Below are positions 48,601 to 58,957 of a DNA stretch of 64,000 bases, in pieces. Source of the stretch: Emydura subglobosa (lineage: Eukaryota; Chordata; Testudines; Chelidae); NCBI GenBank assembly GCA_007922225.1, contig ML679954.1:26144240-26208239 (forward strand), in the 5' to 3' direction. Position numbers and translations under genes: made by a program. The stretch's first letter is position 1; every line of letters begins with the position of its first letter. The notes under the pieces were generated by a model that worked only from the letters and a program-made list of their open reading frames with translations, did no database searches and had not been told where the DNA came from.

Positions 48601-51030
48601 ACATTTCAGCACACCATCTACTTAAGAGATGAACTTAACAGATGCTTATTAGAATCTGGTTCATCTAGACAATTGCTAAGCTCAACAGAATGTTCAGTTA
48701 GATGACCTGAACCCTTCCCCCGTCCCCCCAATGTCCTTTACATTTAGAAGTTGGGGCTGAAGGTAGCAGGCTGGTCCTCACTAAGGACTAAAGTTGTTTT
48801 TGTTTGTTTTGAAGTTCCTGGATGCTAAGAACCACAGGCAATTGTACCTATGAATGTTTCATTTAAACATTTACAATTTTCCGTTAGAGTATTGATTCAA
48901 TTAATTAATAATGTTTGCCCTGATCATGCACAATTATTTTCAATGAAAAACAAAATGTCTAGATTTTTCTATATAACTTCTCCACTTCTTAGATTCACAG
49001 CCCCTGTGGAAGATGAAGATGTTGATGAAGATGACGTTAAACTCCAATTTGACTTTTGTGGTACAGGATCAGACCCTAGCTCTGTAAACCTATTAAATTA
49101 CTAATTCGCTTGATAAGATTTCCATTAAATTCCAGGTATGCTTTGTCAGGGAGGAGGATAGCTAATTCTCCATTTCCATTTGGACTGTGGCTTTTCTGCT
49201 GAGATAACCAACAAGGCACTAATTGTGTAGTGGTGTTTTTTCTGATTTACTGGGGACTAGATTGAGACAACCAAAATCTAATAAAAAATATATAAGATTC
49301 AATATGCTGTATGAGATCTATACCAGTTTGCTGCACAATGTAGTTAAATGTATCTGGAAACCACATATTATACAGTGCCCAGTTAGGATTTTACAGCATT
49401 ATAGAGCAAAAGAAAAACAAGAGTAAAGTCTCTTAATTATAAGCTTTTAATAATTCCTTTAACAGCCTCATGTTGAACTTAAAAACAGCAGCAGATAATA
49501 CATTTGTCACTCATATCAACAATGAAGACACAGCAGCTGTAACCTTATTTTTCACAAACATGCATTTCTGTAGTCTGCTACTGATGACCCTCTGTACCGC
49601 AGAGATGTCATCAGTTTTTAAGATGAACTTCAAACAAGTTCAGTTTACCAGCACAAACAAAAGGCCATTTCCTGCCCTTTATTAAGTATGAGGAGAATTT
49701 GGCACCCAGCAGGTATGCCAGAATGTAGAATGCTCACACATGTTGTATTAATTAGAAATTAAAAAGAACATTTTCTTGATGATTTTTGGCCTGCTCCAAT
49801 ACACATTCCCTGAAATAAATATTCAGTATTACCCCCAACAAGGAACATTTTACATTAGTAAAAACCCAAACTCCTTGATACACAGCACTACACCATATGC
49901 TGATACATTAAATGTCAAATATTGCCACTTTTCCTATGGCGCCTCCAGTGAAATACAGTGGAAATTATGGGTCTGAGCCAATGCCTATCAAACAGTGGGA
50001 GTCTTTCCATTGACTTCAAAGGGGACTGCATCAGGCCCTGTAATGATAGTTATATAATTTTTTTTAGCTAACTAACAATGTACTTAATAGTGAGAGATTT
50101 TGACACAGGTAAGTCACTTTCAGTGACTGCAGGCAGCTGCAGGAAGGAAAACTCTGTAAAATTATTGGGCAGAGCAGAGTTCGCCACTAGATGTCTCACT
50201 ACATATTAACAGTTTATCTAACAAACTAATGAAGTCTGATAACTACACATGAACTCTTTTAAGGCCTCTTTTGGAGAATAAGTTCAAAATGCACAAAAAT
50301 AGACTTGGTTGGTCCACTGCTGTAAAGAAAATTTTATTTCAAGCAGTGGCTAGAAATAAATGCATGTAGACTAACATCATTTTGCAATACCATGAGGATA
50401 ACAAGTTAATGCTCCTGAACCAGAAAGTAAACCAATTTTTCAAGGCTCAAGCATAGCCAGTAGGAAAACACGCATATATCACATGAACAGAGAAAGCAAA
50501 TCTGGTTACAACTGAGATCAGACTGATTTTATTAACAAAGCCAAGTAAAGTTTAAAATGAATTTAAGGTTAACAGTGTGGCCTTGTAAAAGACTGGTTGA
50601 GCTTTTTGAGCAAAGTTCCTGGCTTTTGTCTTCCTGGGGCACAACCTTAAAGTTAGTTTTTATCTGTATTTCTTTTTTGGAGTTCTGATCTCAGAGCATA
50701 ACTTCTTGAAGAATATACTGGTACATCTGTACAAGAATTTACCATTTTTGTTTAATCTTTAAAAATCCTTTTTCCATTTAGATTGGAAGTGTGATTTCTC
50801 CAAAAGATAGAGTATTTGTTTTTATTTTACCAAAGTTAAAAATACGTTGTCCTCTTTCAGGTAAGATCCTATTTGTGTGCTGGAGCAGCTTAGATGAAGT
50901 AGAATATACACATAAAGCATTCAAAGAACACATTTAACTGCTGTAAGATAATATTGTTATAGTACTATTGACAAGTAAGTATATTGTAGCTGTCTGAAAG
51001 ATTTTATTAGAAACTTAAAAATTCTTAATT
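45660..51030. other. Anonymous sequence upstream of PLPPR5
   Basis: AT-rich sequence with no recognisable gene. It contains the small duplication at 46.35 kb and a half foldback (CCATTGACTTCAAAGGGG, ATCAGGCCC) near 50010-50038. Confidence 0.45.
46347..46398. repeat. 26-bp tandem duplication
   Basis: AATTTGTAAGCTTTATT(T)GCAATACC occurs twice in a row. Confidence 0.9.
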
Positions 51031-51033
51031 CCC

Positions 51034-51592
51034 AAGTGATTATTCCCCTCTATTCGGCATTGGTGAGGCTGCATTTGGAGTATTGTGTCCAGTTTTGGGC
51101 CCCTCACTACAAAAAGGATGTAGACAAGTTGGAGAGAGTCCAGCGGAGGGCAACAAAAATGATTAGGGGGCTGGAGCACAGGACTTATGAGGAGAGGCTG
51201 AGGGAACTGGGCTTGTTTAGTCTGCAAAAGAGAAGAATGAGGGGGGATTTGATAGCGGCCTTTAACTACCTGAAAGGGGGCTCCAGGGAGGATGGGGCTA
51301 AGCTGTTCTCAGTGGTGGCAGATGACAGAACAAGGAGCAACGGTCTCAAGTTGCAGGGCGGGAGGTCTAGGTTGGACATTAGGAAAAAGGTTTTCACTAG
51401 GAGGGTGGTGAAGCACTGGAATGGGTTACCTGGAGAGGTGGTGGAATCTCCATCTTTAGAGGTTTTTAAGCTGAGGCTTGACAAAGCCCTGGCTGGGATG
51501 AGATAGCTGAAGTTAGTCCTGCTTTGAGCAGGGGGTTGGACTAGATGACCTCCTGAGGTCCCTTCCAACTCTAATATTCTATGATTCTATGA
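51034..51592 (+). mobile_element. CR1 3' end, well preserved
   Basis: A continuous frame of about 155 residues encodes the C-terminal end of CR1 ORF2: [55 protein letters not shown], ending KALAGMR and a stop at about 51504-51506. It then ends CTGAGGTCCC, ATTCTATGATTCTATGA. It is 5'-truncated. The open frame and the intact terminal ATTCTATG repeats suggest a relatively young copy. It ends about 300 bp before the PLPPR5 CpG island. Confidence 0.92.
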
Positions 51593-52572
51593 TCTCTTTA
51601 AATATTTGTCTAGGAATGAAGTTGTTTTCACATCAGAATCAGAGCATATAAAAGTGTGTGCTTAAAATCTGATGGGAGGCTCACAAAAGTCAATGGAAAA
51701 AGAAGACTTCAATGGATTTGGATGGTGTCTTATGGTCCAACCTTGTTAATGAAATTAAAACTGGCTAAGCCTGGGGGTGAGAGAGGCTTTGGGAAGCCTT
51801 CCCGCCATTCTCCTGTTCTCCCTGTCTCTCGTTGCCCACTGGAGTGCTCCAGGTGGGACTGTCTCGAGCGTTCTAGGGAGGTGCCCGCTGCCTGCTGAGC
51901 ACGAGAGGCACCCGGAGCGTTGGCAGTAAGGAGACAGCATCAGTTTGCTTGGCTTGCCAAACAAACCGCAGCAGGGCATTATTGGGGGAGGGGGAGGAGA
52001 GGTTGTTAAACTCCTTGGAATCCCCGCGCCGCATTTTGGAAAGCGAGTTTAAAGCAGATGAGGAGCAAGAGGAGTCTGGCCGCGTCTGTGTGTTTCTCAG
52101 GGGCTGGCATCGCGCCGCACTGCCAAGTCTAGCAAGCAGCTAGAGTGGAGGAGGAGGAGGCGGCGGCGGCAGGGGCTGTGCACAGGCTGCTCCGGGGGCT
52201 GAGCACTGGGAGTGATCGTTCCAGCTGTTTGGACAAAGACAGACGATCCCACGGGGAGAAACGCTGGCCGATTTGGCAGCCTGCGAGCGGGGGGCTGCGT
52301 TGCCTGCCCGGAGCCGGGCTCGCGCGGACTGAGCTGGCGAGCTCGGGCTCTGACTGACTGGGGGATTCCCGACCCTTGCGGGGGAGGCTGGCGCTGGGCA
52401 GAGGCTTCAGGCACCCGCCCGGGGGCGGGCTCGGCTCGAGCGCTGCGGCCCCATCGCCACTGGAGGGGAACGCTCGGATCCGCTTCTCAGCCGGGCCCCG
52501 CGCCGGTCCGGGCGCCTGCAGCCAGGGGCTGCTCCCGGGAGGGACCCGCCGCCCCCTGCACCTGCCCGGACC

Positions 52573-52830
52573 GAGCTGGTGCTGCTGCCCGAGTCTAGCC
52601 GCCGCTCGCTCCCCCAGTGCATGAGCCTGTGCCCGGACGGAGCCGCCTGACAGGAGCCCATGGGCATGGGCTTGTGCCCGGGCCGCGCTGGTGCAGCTGC
52701 CCGGCTCTAGCCGCCTCCCGCCCTGCCCATGGGCACGGGAACTAACCAGCCTCCTGCGCTGCCCATGTGCTCCAGCCTGCTCCCGGGCGCCGCCGTTGCT
52801 GCTGGCTGGGACTAGCCGCCTCCTCCCCCC
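52573..52830 (+). repeat. Degenerate GC-rich tandem repeat in the PLPPR5 5' UTR
   Basis: A unit built round CTGGTGCNGCTGCCC and CTAGCCGCC recurs. CTAGCC occurs at 52595, 52707 and 52812, so the spacing is 112 and 105 bases. Between these, GCCCATGGGC- or GCCCATGTGC-like segments recur at 52656, about 52728 and about 52761. The copies differ by indels and substitutions, so this is an old or fast-evolving array. Confidence 0.6.
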
Positions 52831-52933
52831 GGTGGATGCCGCCGGGGAGCGGGCGGAGCGCGCAGCCGGGGAGGGGGGGCTGCCGCGGCCGCCGGAGCCG
52901 GAGCGCCTGCCAGTGCCCTCTGCGCTCACCAGC

Positions 52934-53137
52934 ATGCTTTACTTCCAGATGGTGATCATGGCCGGGACCGTGATGCTGGCGTATTACTTCGAGTACACCG
53001 ACACCTTCACGGTCAACGTGCAGGGCTTCTTCTGCTACGAGGGCTCCTACCGCAAGCCCTACCCGGGCCCGGAGGAGAGCAGCGCCGTGCCCCCGGCGCT
53101 CCTCTACGCGCTGGCCGCAGGGGTCCCGGTGCTGGTG
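52934..53137 (+). CDS. PLPPR5: PLPPR5 first coding exon (partial CDS, 68 codons)
   Basis: Exon 1 of a brain-enriched, multi-pass membrane protein of the phospholipid phosphatase-related (plasticity-related gene) family. These proteins resemble lipid phosphate phosphatases but lack key catalytic residues, and are linked to neurite and filopodia growth. Seen: residues 6-20 (MVIMAGTVMLAYYFE) form transmembrane helix 1. They are followed by YTDTFTVNVQGFFC and KPYPGPEESSAVPP, the start of the first extracellular loop, and by a second hydrophobic stretch at residues 56-68. Apart from a few substitutions this matches human PLPPR5 as I recall it. The ATG at 52934 has A at -3 and is the first ATG in this frame after the stop at 52622-52624. 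The exon ends GTG|GTAAGC at 53137/53138, in phase 0. The family is about 320 residues long, so roughly four fifths of the protein lies beyond the window. The neighbouring residues favour PLPPR5 over PLPPR1. Confidence 0.95.
52947..52949 (+). promoter_or_regulatory. PLPPR5: In-frame 3' splice acceptor-like site inside PLPPR5 exon 1
   Basis: CTTTACTTCCAG precedes ATGGTGATCATG at 52949, and a branch-point-like CTCAC lies about 20 bases upstream. The site falls between codons 5 and 6 of the usual open frame (phase 0). That is where PLPPR1 appears to join its N-terminal exon, and it would accept the donor at 29643. Confidence 0.55.
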
Positions 53138-55904
53138 GTAAGCAAGAGCCGCTTCTCCCCTCCCTGCCCCTCTGCCTCGCGGCGGCGCTCCGGCTCCAGT
53201 CCCCTCTCCCGGCTCCGGGCTGCGCTGCCCAGCAGCCGGTGCCCACAAGTGAATGAACTTGTTGGCAAGGCAGCCCCCCCTCCCCTCCTCCGAGGGCGCT
53301 GCTGAGAGCCGGGCTGCCCTCCGCAGCCATGGCCCCGGGCTTTGGTGTAGGGCCAGCGATCTGCCGACGATCAGGCATCCGTCAGCGTAACGAGGTATTT
53401 TCTTGATGAGCAGAGATCTGCAGCCACCATTTGCAGTGATTGGGAGCCGGAGGGAGCCGATTCCTTTGGGGGCCTGTGGGGGAGAGGAGGGCTTTCCCTT
53501 TCTGTCCCTTCTGGGAAGGAGCCTGCTGCTTTCCCCCATACCAGTGTGTTTGGGCTGCCATCAGTGGCACTGGAACAGACCCTCTAAATCAGGGGTGACA
53601 AAGCCACTAACCCCCTCCCCCCAACGCCCGGGGCCATTTCCTAATGTCTTCAGGGGAGTCCCCCGAAGTTCATTTTTATCAGCATGTATTAAACTGCTCC
53701 CTTTACTCTGAAAGCAAAAATAGATTCCTTTGCAAAATAGTGTGACGTGCCTATTGGGTTTTGGGCTTTTTTTTTTTTCAAAGCATGTGGGTTAGTCACC
53801 GATCAGTGGGCTACATTCCGGAGAGCCAGTGCTGCTAACGTCCACATGCTCGTATTTCAGCTACTAGGAATGAAAAGCTATATTTGTATGTATTTATTTT
53901 CTGAAAATAAGTCCATCGGGAATAGACAGTGCTTCTTTTTAATGCCCTGGGTAGGGCAAAAGAAACCTGTGCACCTGTTACTTTGGTGGGGTCTTCTGTA
54001 AATAAGGATTATGTAAGATTAACGTCAGGGGTTTTCTTTGTTTAGAAACATGCAAATGGAAGCACAATAAAACATCTGCCTTTAAGTTGCTGAAGGCACA
54101 GGTTGTAATGTCAGATGACAGGGACGTTGGCATCATTTAGTAATCCCTGATCATATTGTGGAGGAAAAAGTCAGAGGATCAGCGAGGGGAGTATTTAACC
54201 ATTTGGGATGGAGTGCGCACAGACTCACACGCTGCTGTTGTTTCCTCAGCACTAAAGAGCAGAAGCTTGACAGACAAGAAAAAGAGCTCTCCAGATTGAA
54301 ATGATTTATTTTACAACCGTATTCCCCTTCAGCAAGTTATTTTTAAAGGCATATTTGAGAATAAATTGCTTTCTCATCAAGCAGGTTCTGTCAGTAATCC
54401 CTACAATCTAATTTCATCATGCCACTATATCACCAGGAGGCTTCTGATTGTGTCAGATCCTCCAACACAAAACCCTAGGGCCAAATTCTGACCTCATATT
54501 GAACTCATTGGGGTTGGGTGGATGTAACTATGGTAGATGTGGACCTCTTTTTCTGCTGATTGAAACGCTCCCTTTAGTAAAATGTGTTTGTGTAGGTTTT
54601 TAGTTCAGGATTCATTTTGATTTTAACAAGTGTTACTAAAACAACCCATTCTGTAATTGTTTAGGCGGGGGCAAGAGGGTGAGGGGAGGTTAGCATGTCT
54701 GGACTATTTTTTGCTGTTTTTGTTGCCCAAATGTTTGGGAGGGGGGTTTATGTTGTGTTTTTAAACTCTAACTTTCACAGCAGTTTGATGGCTCAGAGGG
54801 TTGTAGTAGGATTGGCTATAGTCCAAGATGGTAGTGACCAAAAATGATTAATGTTTGACAACCATTTGGTGTCCTAGGTGCAATAAGTTGGTGGTATCCA
54901 TCCATTTTCTAATTGTTATATATCTACATACTACCGCCGTTGGTATCAGTTGGCACCCTTGTTGACAGTCTCAGCACAATAAGCTACTGATTGAATTGAT
55001 AGCATAGTGGAGGGTAAACACAGATACATGGAGTTTACCCACTTCTTGTTTGGGGAATATGGAGTTGAATTTAGGTCAGTTTACCACTACACCGCTGCTC
55101 TTCTCTCCTCCTTTCCTCCCCAACAGAGGCCCTCTAGAAATGGGTTGAGACACATTGGCAAGTCAGGGCATGGAAGCTTGCACAGCAGTTGCCTGTGTTG
55201 TACCTCTCCCTTGTATAAACAAAGGACTTCAGCCTTTGGGGATGTCGAGCTGGCATCTGTAACAAACACTAAATGAAATTAATAAGGAAAACATATTGGG
55301 AAGGCCATAGCTAAATTCTACTCTGATTTATTCTGGGTAATCCTGTTGAACTCACTGGATTTTCATGGAATGTATTTTAGTGCACACTTCCAGCCCCATC
55401 ATGCTTATTACGGATGAGGTTCTTTTATTTTACTTTGTTGATTCAGGTTGTTTCTTTTTTGAGGAGACCTAAAGCTGTTTGTTCTTTCCAAAGCTAAAGC
55501 TATTTATAAACTGTGGACAAGTCAACCATGGTGGAACTCGACTGACAGAGTTTTCCTAGGGATGAATTTGGTTCTTTGCTATTGTACTAAGCACTCCTTT
55601 CTTCCTTTCTAGTTCTTCCACCTACTGGTCCCCCGTATGCAAAAGAACTAGTCTGTCTTTAAAAAAGAAATGCAGAAAAGATATAAAAAGCATATCACAT
55701 GGCCAAATGCATAGCTGAAAATGTAGGCTGAACGGGAGGATGTATTTCCACAAGTAAAGATATTAACCTTTTAAAAATGTTTGTTATGGAAAAACAGTTT
55801 CATAAATATTATCATATTTGGAAGTGTTTAAAAAAATCCCCCTACCTGCAAAGCTATAAATAGGAAACAAAATTCAAATGATACACTTATTCATGCTACA
55901 TAGT

Positions 55905-56009
55905 GGAGCTGGTTTGAAAATTCTGACAAAAACAATATTTTGATGAAAACTTGGGGAAAAAATCCACAAATTCTTGCAATGTTTTTGTGCCCGTTTTCCA
56001 ACCAGCTCT
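55905..56009. mobile_element. Miniature inverted-repeat element in PLPPR5 intron 1
   Basis: GGAGCTGGTTTGAAAATTC pairs with CCGTTTTCCAACCAGCTC. The AAAATTTT-rich interior is typical of such elements. Confidence 0.65.
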
Positions 56010-58064
56010 GATAAGCACATTTTTTTCTCCTTAAATTCACATTATTTCTACTCAAACTGATCAAGGAAAATGGCCTGGACTGAATGGAAGGACAGCAGGA
56101 AGAGCTCTCTGACCCGCTTTGGTACCAGATGAGCAAGAGCCAGCAGAGGGAAGTTTAAGGTGTTACTGTTGGGAAGGTTCTTTCTTTTATGAGGGAACAT
56201 TTCTTACTGAAATTTGGAGGCAACTGCACTAAATGGAGGAAAGGAGTGAGTTTCCCAACGACTTTTCTCTTCCCTAGTTCCTGCAGACTCTGCATAAGTG
56301 GAAAGAGACAGTTGGCGGTGAAGCATGTAATGTGTATGTTTGTTTTTGAATTGGCTGAGTTGTGACACAAACTATCATAGTATCTACTGTGATTTGCATA
56401 ATATTTTAATATTATACAGAACATGTTGCCACTAATGAGAAGTTCCATGGAAGACCTATTCAATTCAATAATAAGCAATTCATCATCCATGCTTATATAC
56501 ATCCAGCAACTAGAAAGCCCTATATACAAAGGGCGAGCTGCAGCTGCTATTGCTTCCCATTGAATGGAGTAGCAGCTGTGGAAGGCCTGGGGTAAAGTCT
56601 ACCAGCCTGCCTGCATGTTAGGGAAAATTCCATCACCAATGACACCCACGTACTTTACCTGTTTTATGTGGGCTTCATGCAGGGAGGCATGAATTTCAGC
56701 TTATCAGTATTTACGGTAGTCTAAGAAAGCAAAGTATGTGAGGTATTACATTGAGATCAGGCTCCCTGCAGTTCCCTGCAAACTGAAATATTTGTGAACA
56801 TTTCCCACTTTTGGTTATCCCTTTAGAGATAAAATCATGGCATCTACAGGACGAGACCTAGAGCAAACAGGCATACAGTTTACACTGGGGATATTAAGGT
56901 ATACATTTTTAGAACACACTAAGAATACAGTGCAGTGCAAAATGTGGAAGAGGTTGAAATTGAGATCTCAGTAGAAGAATTTAAATGGCTTTGGTGATCA
57001 AAACAGTATGAGGATCCAATAGATTGTCATAGAATCCATAGGCTTGGCTTTTCCTCCTGACCTTTAATGTGAGTTGAGATGAAGTGGCAGCTTCAGCTGA
57101 GACTCTCTTTGCTTTTGCTGGTTGAAGATAATAATGTCCAGAATGACACTTGTATCCTGAGGAATTATTAAAACCTTTATAACTTGAAGTCAAATTTATA
57201 GGTGAAAAGAAATATGCTTTTGATTGATTCTATTTAAAAATATGAAAAAAGAAGTATAGAAATAAGTTTTGTGTTCAGTGCTATTTTAAACCTTTTCCCA
57301 AAGTGCCAATTTTTGCTCAGCTGGCTGGTTGCTTTTTTAGTCTTGTTATGACAAATGTAGTTTGAGAAATATACGTCAGTCTAATCCTTCAGCTTCCAGT
57401 GGAAATGATTTGTAGAATTCTCAGGCTAGTTGCTCATGTGTTTTCAAAAACTATAAAAGGATCTGTTCTGCTCCATTTCTTTCTGGTAGACCTTAATAGT
57501 ATTTTGCAAAGATCAAAATGATTAACTGAATGAAAGAATGATTTTAGTGAATCCACATACTAGTGTATATGATTCAATTTGAAATTATTTAAGCAAATAA
57601 TCAGTATAAAACAATGGATGATAATGATAGGAGCTATAAATGTATACTGACTGCTTTATATAAACTGGGAGGAGATGACACATTTTCATTAATACATTGT
57701 ATAAACACTAAAAGTTACAGCATGCTAATGTTGTTTCTTTTTATATCCAAGTAATAAACAGCTGATTACAGTACTTATTCATAAAACATTCAGAGTTCTG
57801 TTTGTCTAGGCAGATTCCTAGTATATTCATATTTTCTCTGTAAATCAAATTAGTCAGTAATCTGTATTTTAGCATAATCCTCTTAATCTCATTGAAAAAC
57901 TGAGTTCCATTTAGAGACAATGTATTGTTTTTTTCGGTAGCCTGCCTAAACTTTTTCATTGGTGCAGCCTAAACAAGTAATTGATGTCAGTCAGATACTG
58001 TAAAAGCTAACCTAAATGCAAAAACTCCCTTCTCACTGCTCTTTTGGAGCAAGGACTCTTGCAT

Positions 58065-58957
58065 CATACGTTATGCACATTGGAAAACATAATCCCAAGC
58101 ATATATACAAAATGATGAGATCTAAATTAGCTGTTTCCAAGATCTCTTTCTTGAGTAGTGTCATTGTGGATTATTCTCTGAAAACATCTGCTCAATATGC
58201 AGCAGCAGTCAAAAAAGTTAAAGTTAGGAACCATTAGGAAAAGGGATAGATAATAAGACTGAAAATATCATCACACCACTATATAAATCCATGGTACTCC
58301 CACACTTTGAATACTGTGTGCAGTTCTGGACACTCCATATAAAAAAAGATATATTAGAATTGGAAATGTTACAGAGAAGGGCAATAAAAGTGATTGAGGG
58401 TATGGAGTAGTCCATCTGAGGAGAGATTAAAAAGACTGGGACTGTTCAGCTTGGAAAAGAGATGGCAAAGGGGGGATATGATAGAGGTCTGAAAAACATG
58501 AATGGTATGGAGAAAGTGAATAAGCAAGTGTTATTTATTCTTTTGCATAATACAAGAACCCTGGGTCATCTAATGAAATTAATAGGCAGCAGGTTTAGAA
58601 CAAAGAAAAGCAAGTATTTCTTCACACAATGCACAGTCAACCTGTGGAAATTGTTGCCAGGGGATGTTGTGAAGGCCAAAAGTATAATTGGGTTTGAAAA
58701 AGAATTAGATAAGTTCATGGAGAATAGGTCCATCAATGGCTATTAGCCAAGATGGCCAGGGATGCAACACCACGCTCTGGGTGTGCCTAGCCTCTGACTG
58801 CCAGAAGCTGGGAATGGAGGACAGAAGATGGATCACTCAATGTTTACCTGTTTTGTTCGTTCGCTCTGAAGCACTGGCATTGGCCACTGCTGGAAGACAG
58901 GATACTGGGCTGATATGAATCTTTGGTCTGATCCAGTATGGCCGTTCTTATGTTCTG
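58065..58957 (+). mobile_element. CR1 LINE 3' part in PLPPR5 intron 1
   Basis: ATGCACATTGGAAAACATAA, TTTGAATACTGTGTGCAGTTC, TAGAATTGGAAATGTTACAG, CCTGTGGAAATTGTTGCC and the 3' end GATCCAGTATGGCCGTTC / TTATGTTC. The C-terminal ORF2 frame is broken. A 23-bp segment is inverted at 58136-58158. Confidence 0.9.

Larger units (their letters stand above)
51890..53350 (+). promoter_or_regulatory. PLPPR5: CpG-island promoter and 5' UTR of PLPPR5
   Basis: Base composition changes abruptly from AT-rich to very GC- and CpG-rich at about 51.9 kb and back at about 53.35 kb, centred on the first coding exon. A GC-box-like palindrome lies at 52414-52429 (CCCGCCCGGGGGCGGG). No TATA box stands at a convincing place inside the island, which fits a dispersed-start CpG promoter. 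Several upstream ATGs (for example 52621) lie in the presumed 5' UTR. The transcription start cannot be placed from sequence alone. Confidence 0.85.

Noticed and set aside
51645..51656. A TATAAAA-like site before the CpG island
   Set aside because: It lies about 1.3 kb before the start codon, outside the island and just after a CR1. There is no support for a start site there.
52691..52933. An 81-residue N-terminal extension of PLPPR5
   Set aside because: It would have to start at a GTG. No ATG exists in frame, and most of it is low-complexity leader sequence.
52129..53539. Long reverse-strand open frames of about 265 residues over the CpG island
   Set aside because: They overlap the PLPPR5 exon, are rich in Gly/Arg/Pro/Ser and match no family. 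GC-rich DNA with few stops explains them.
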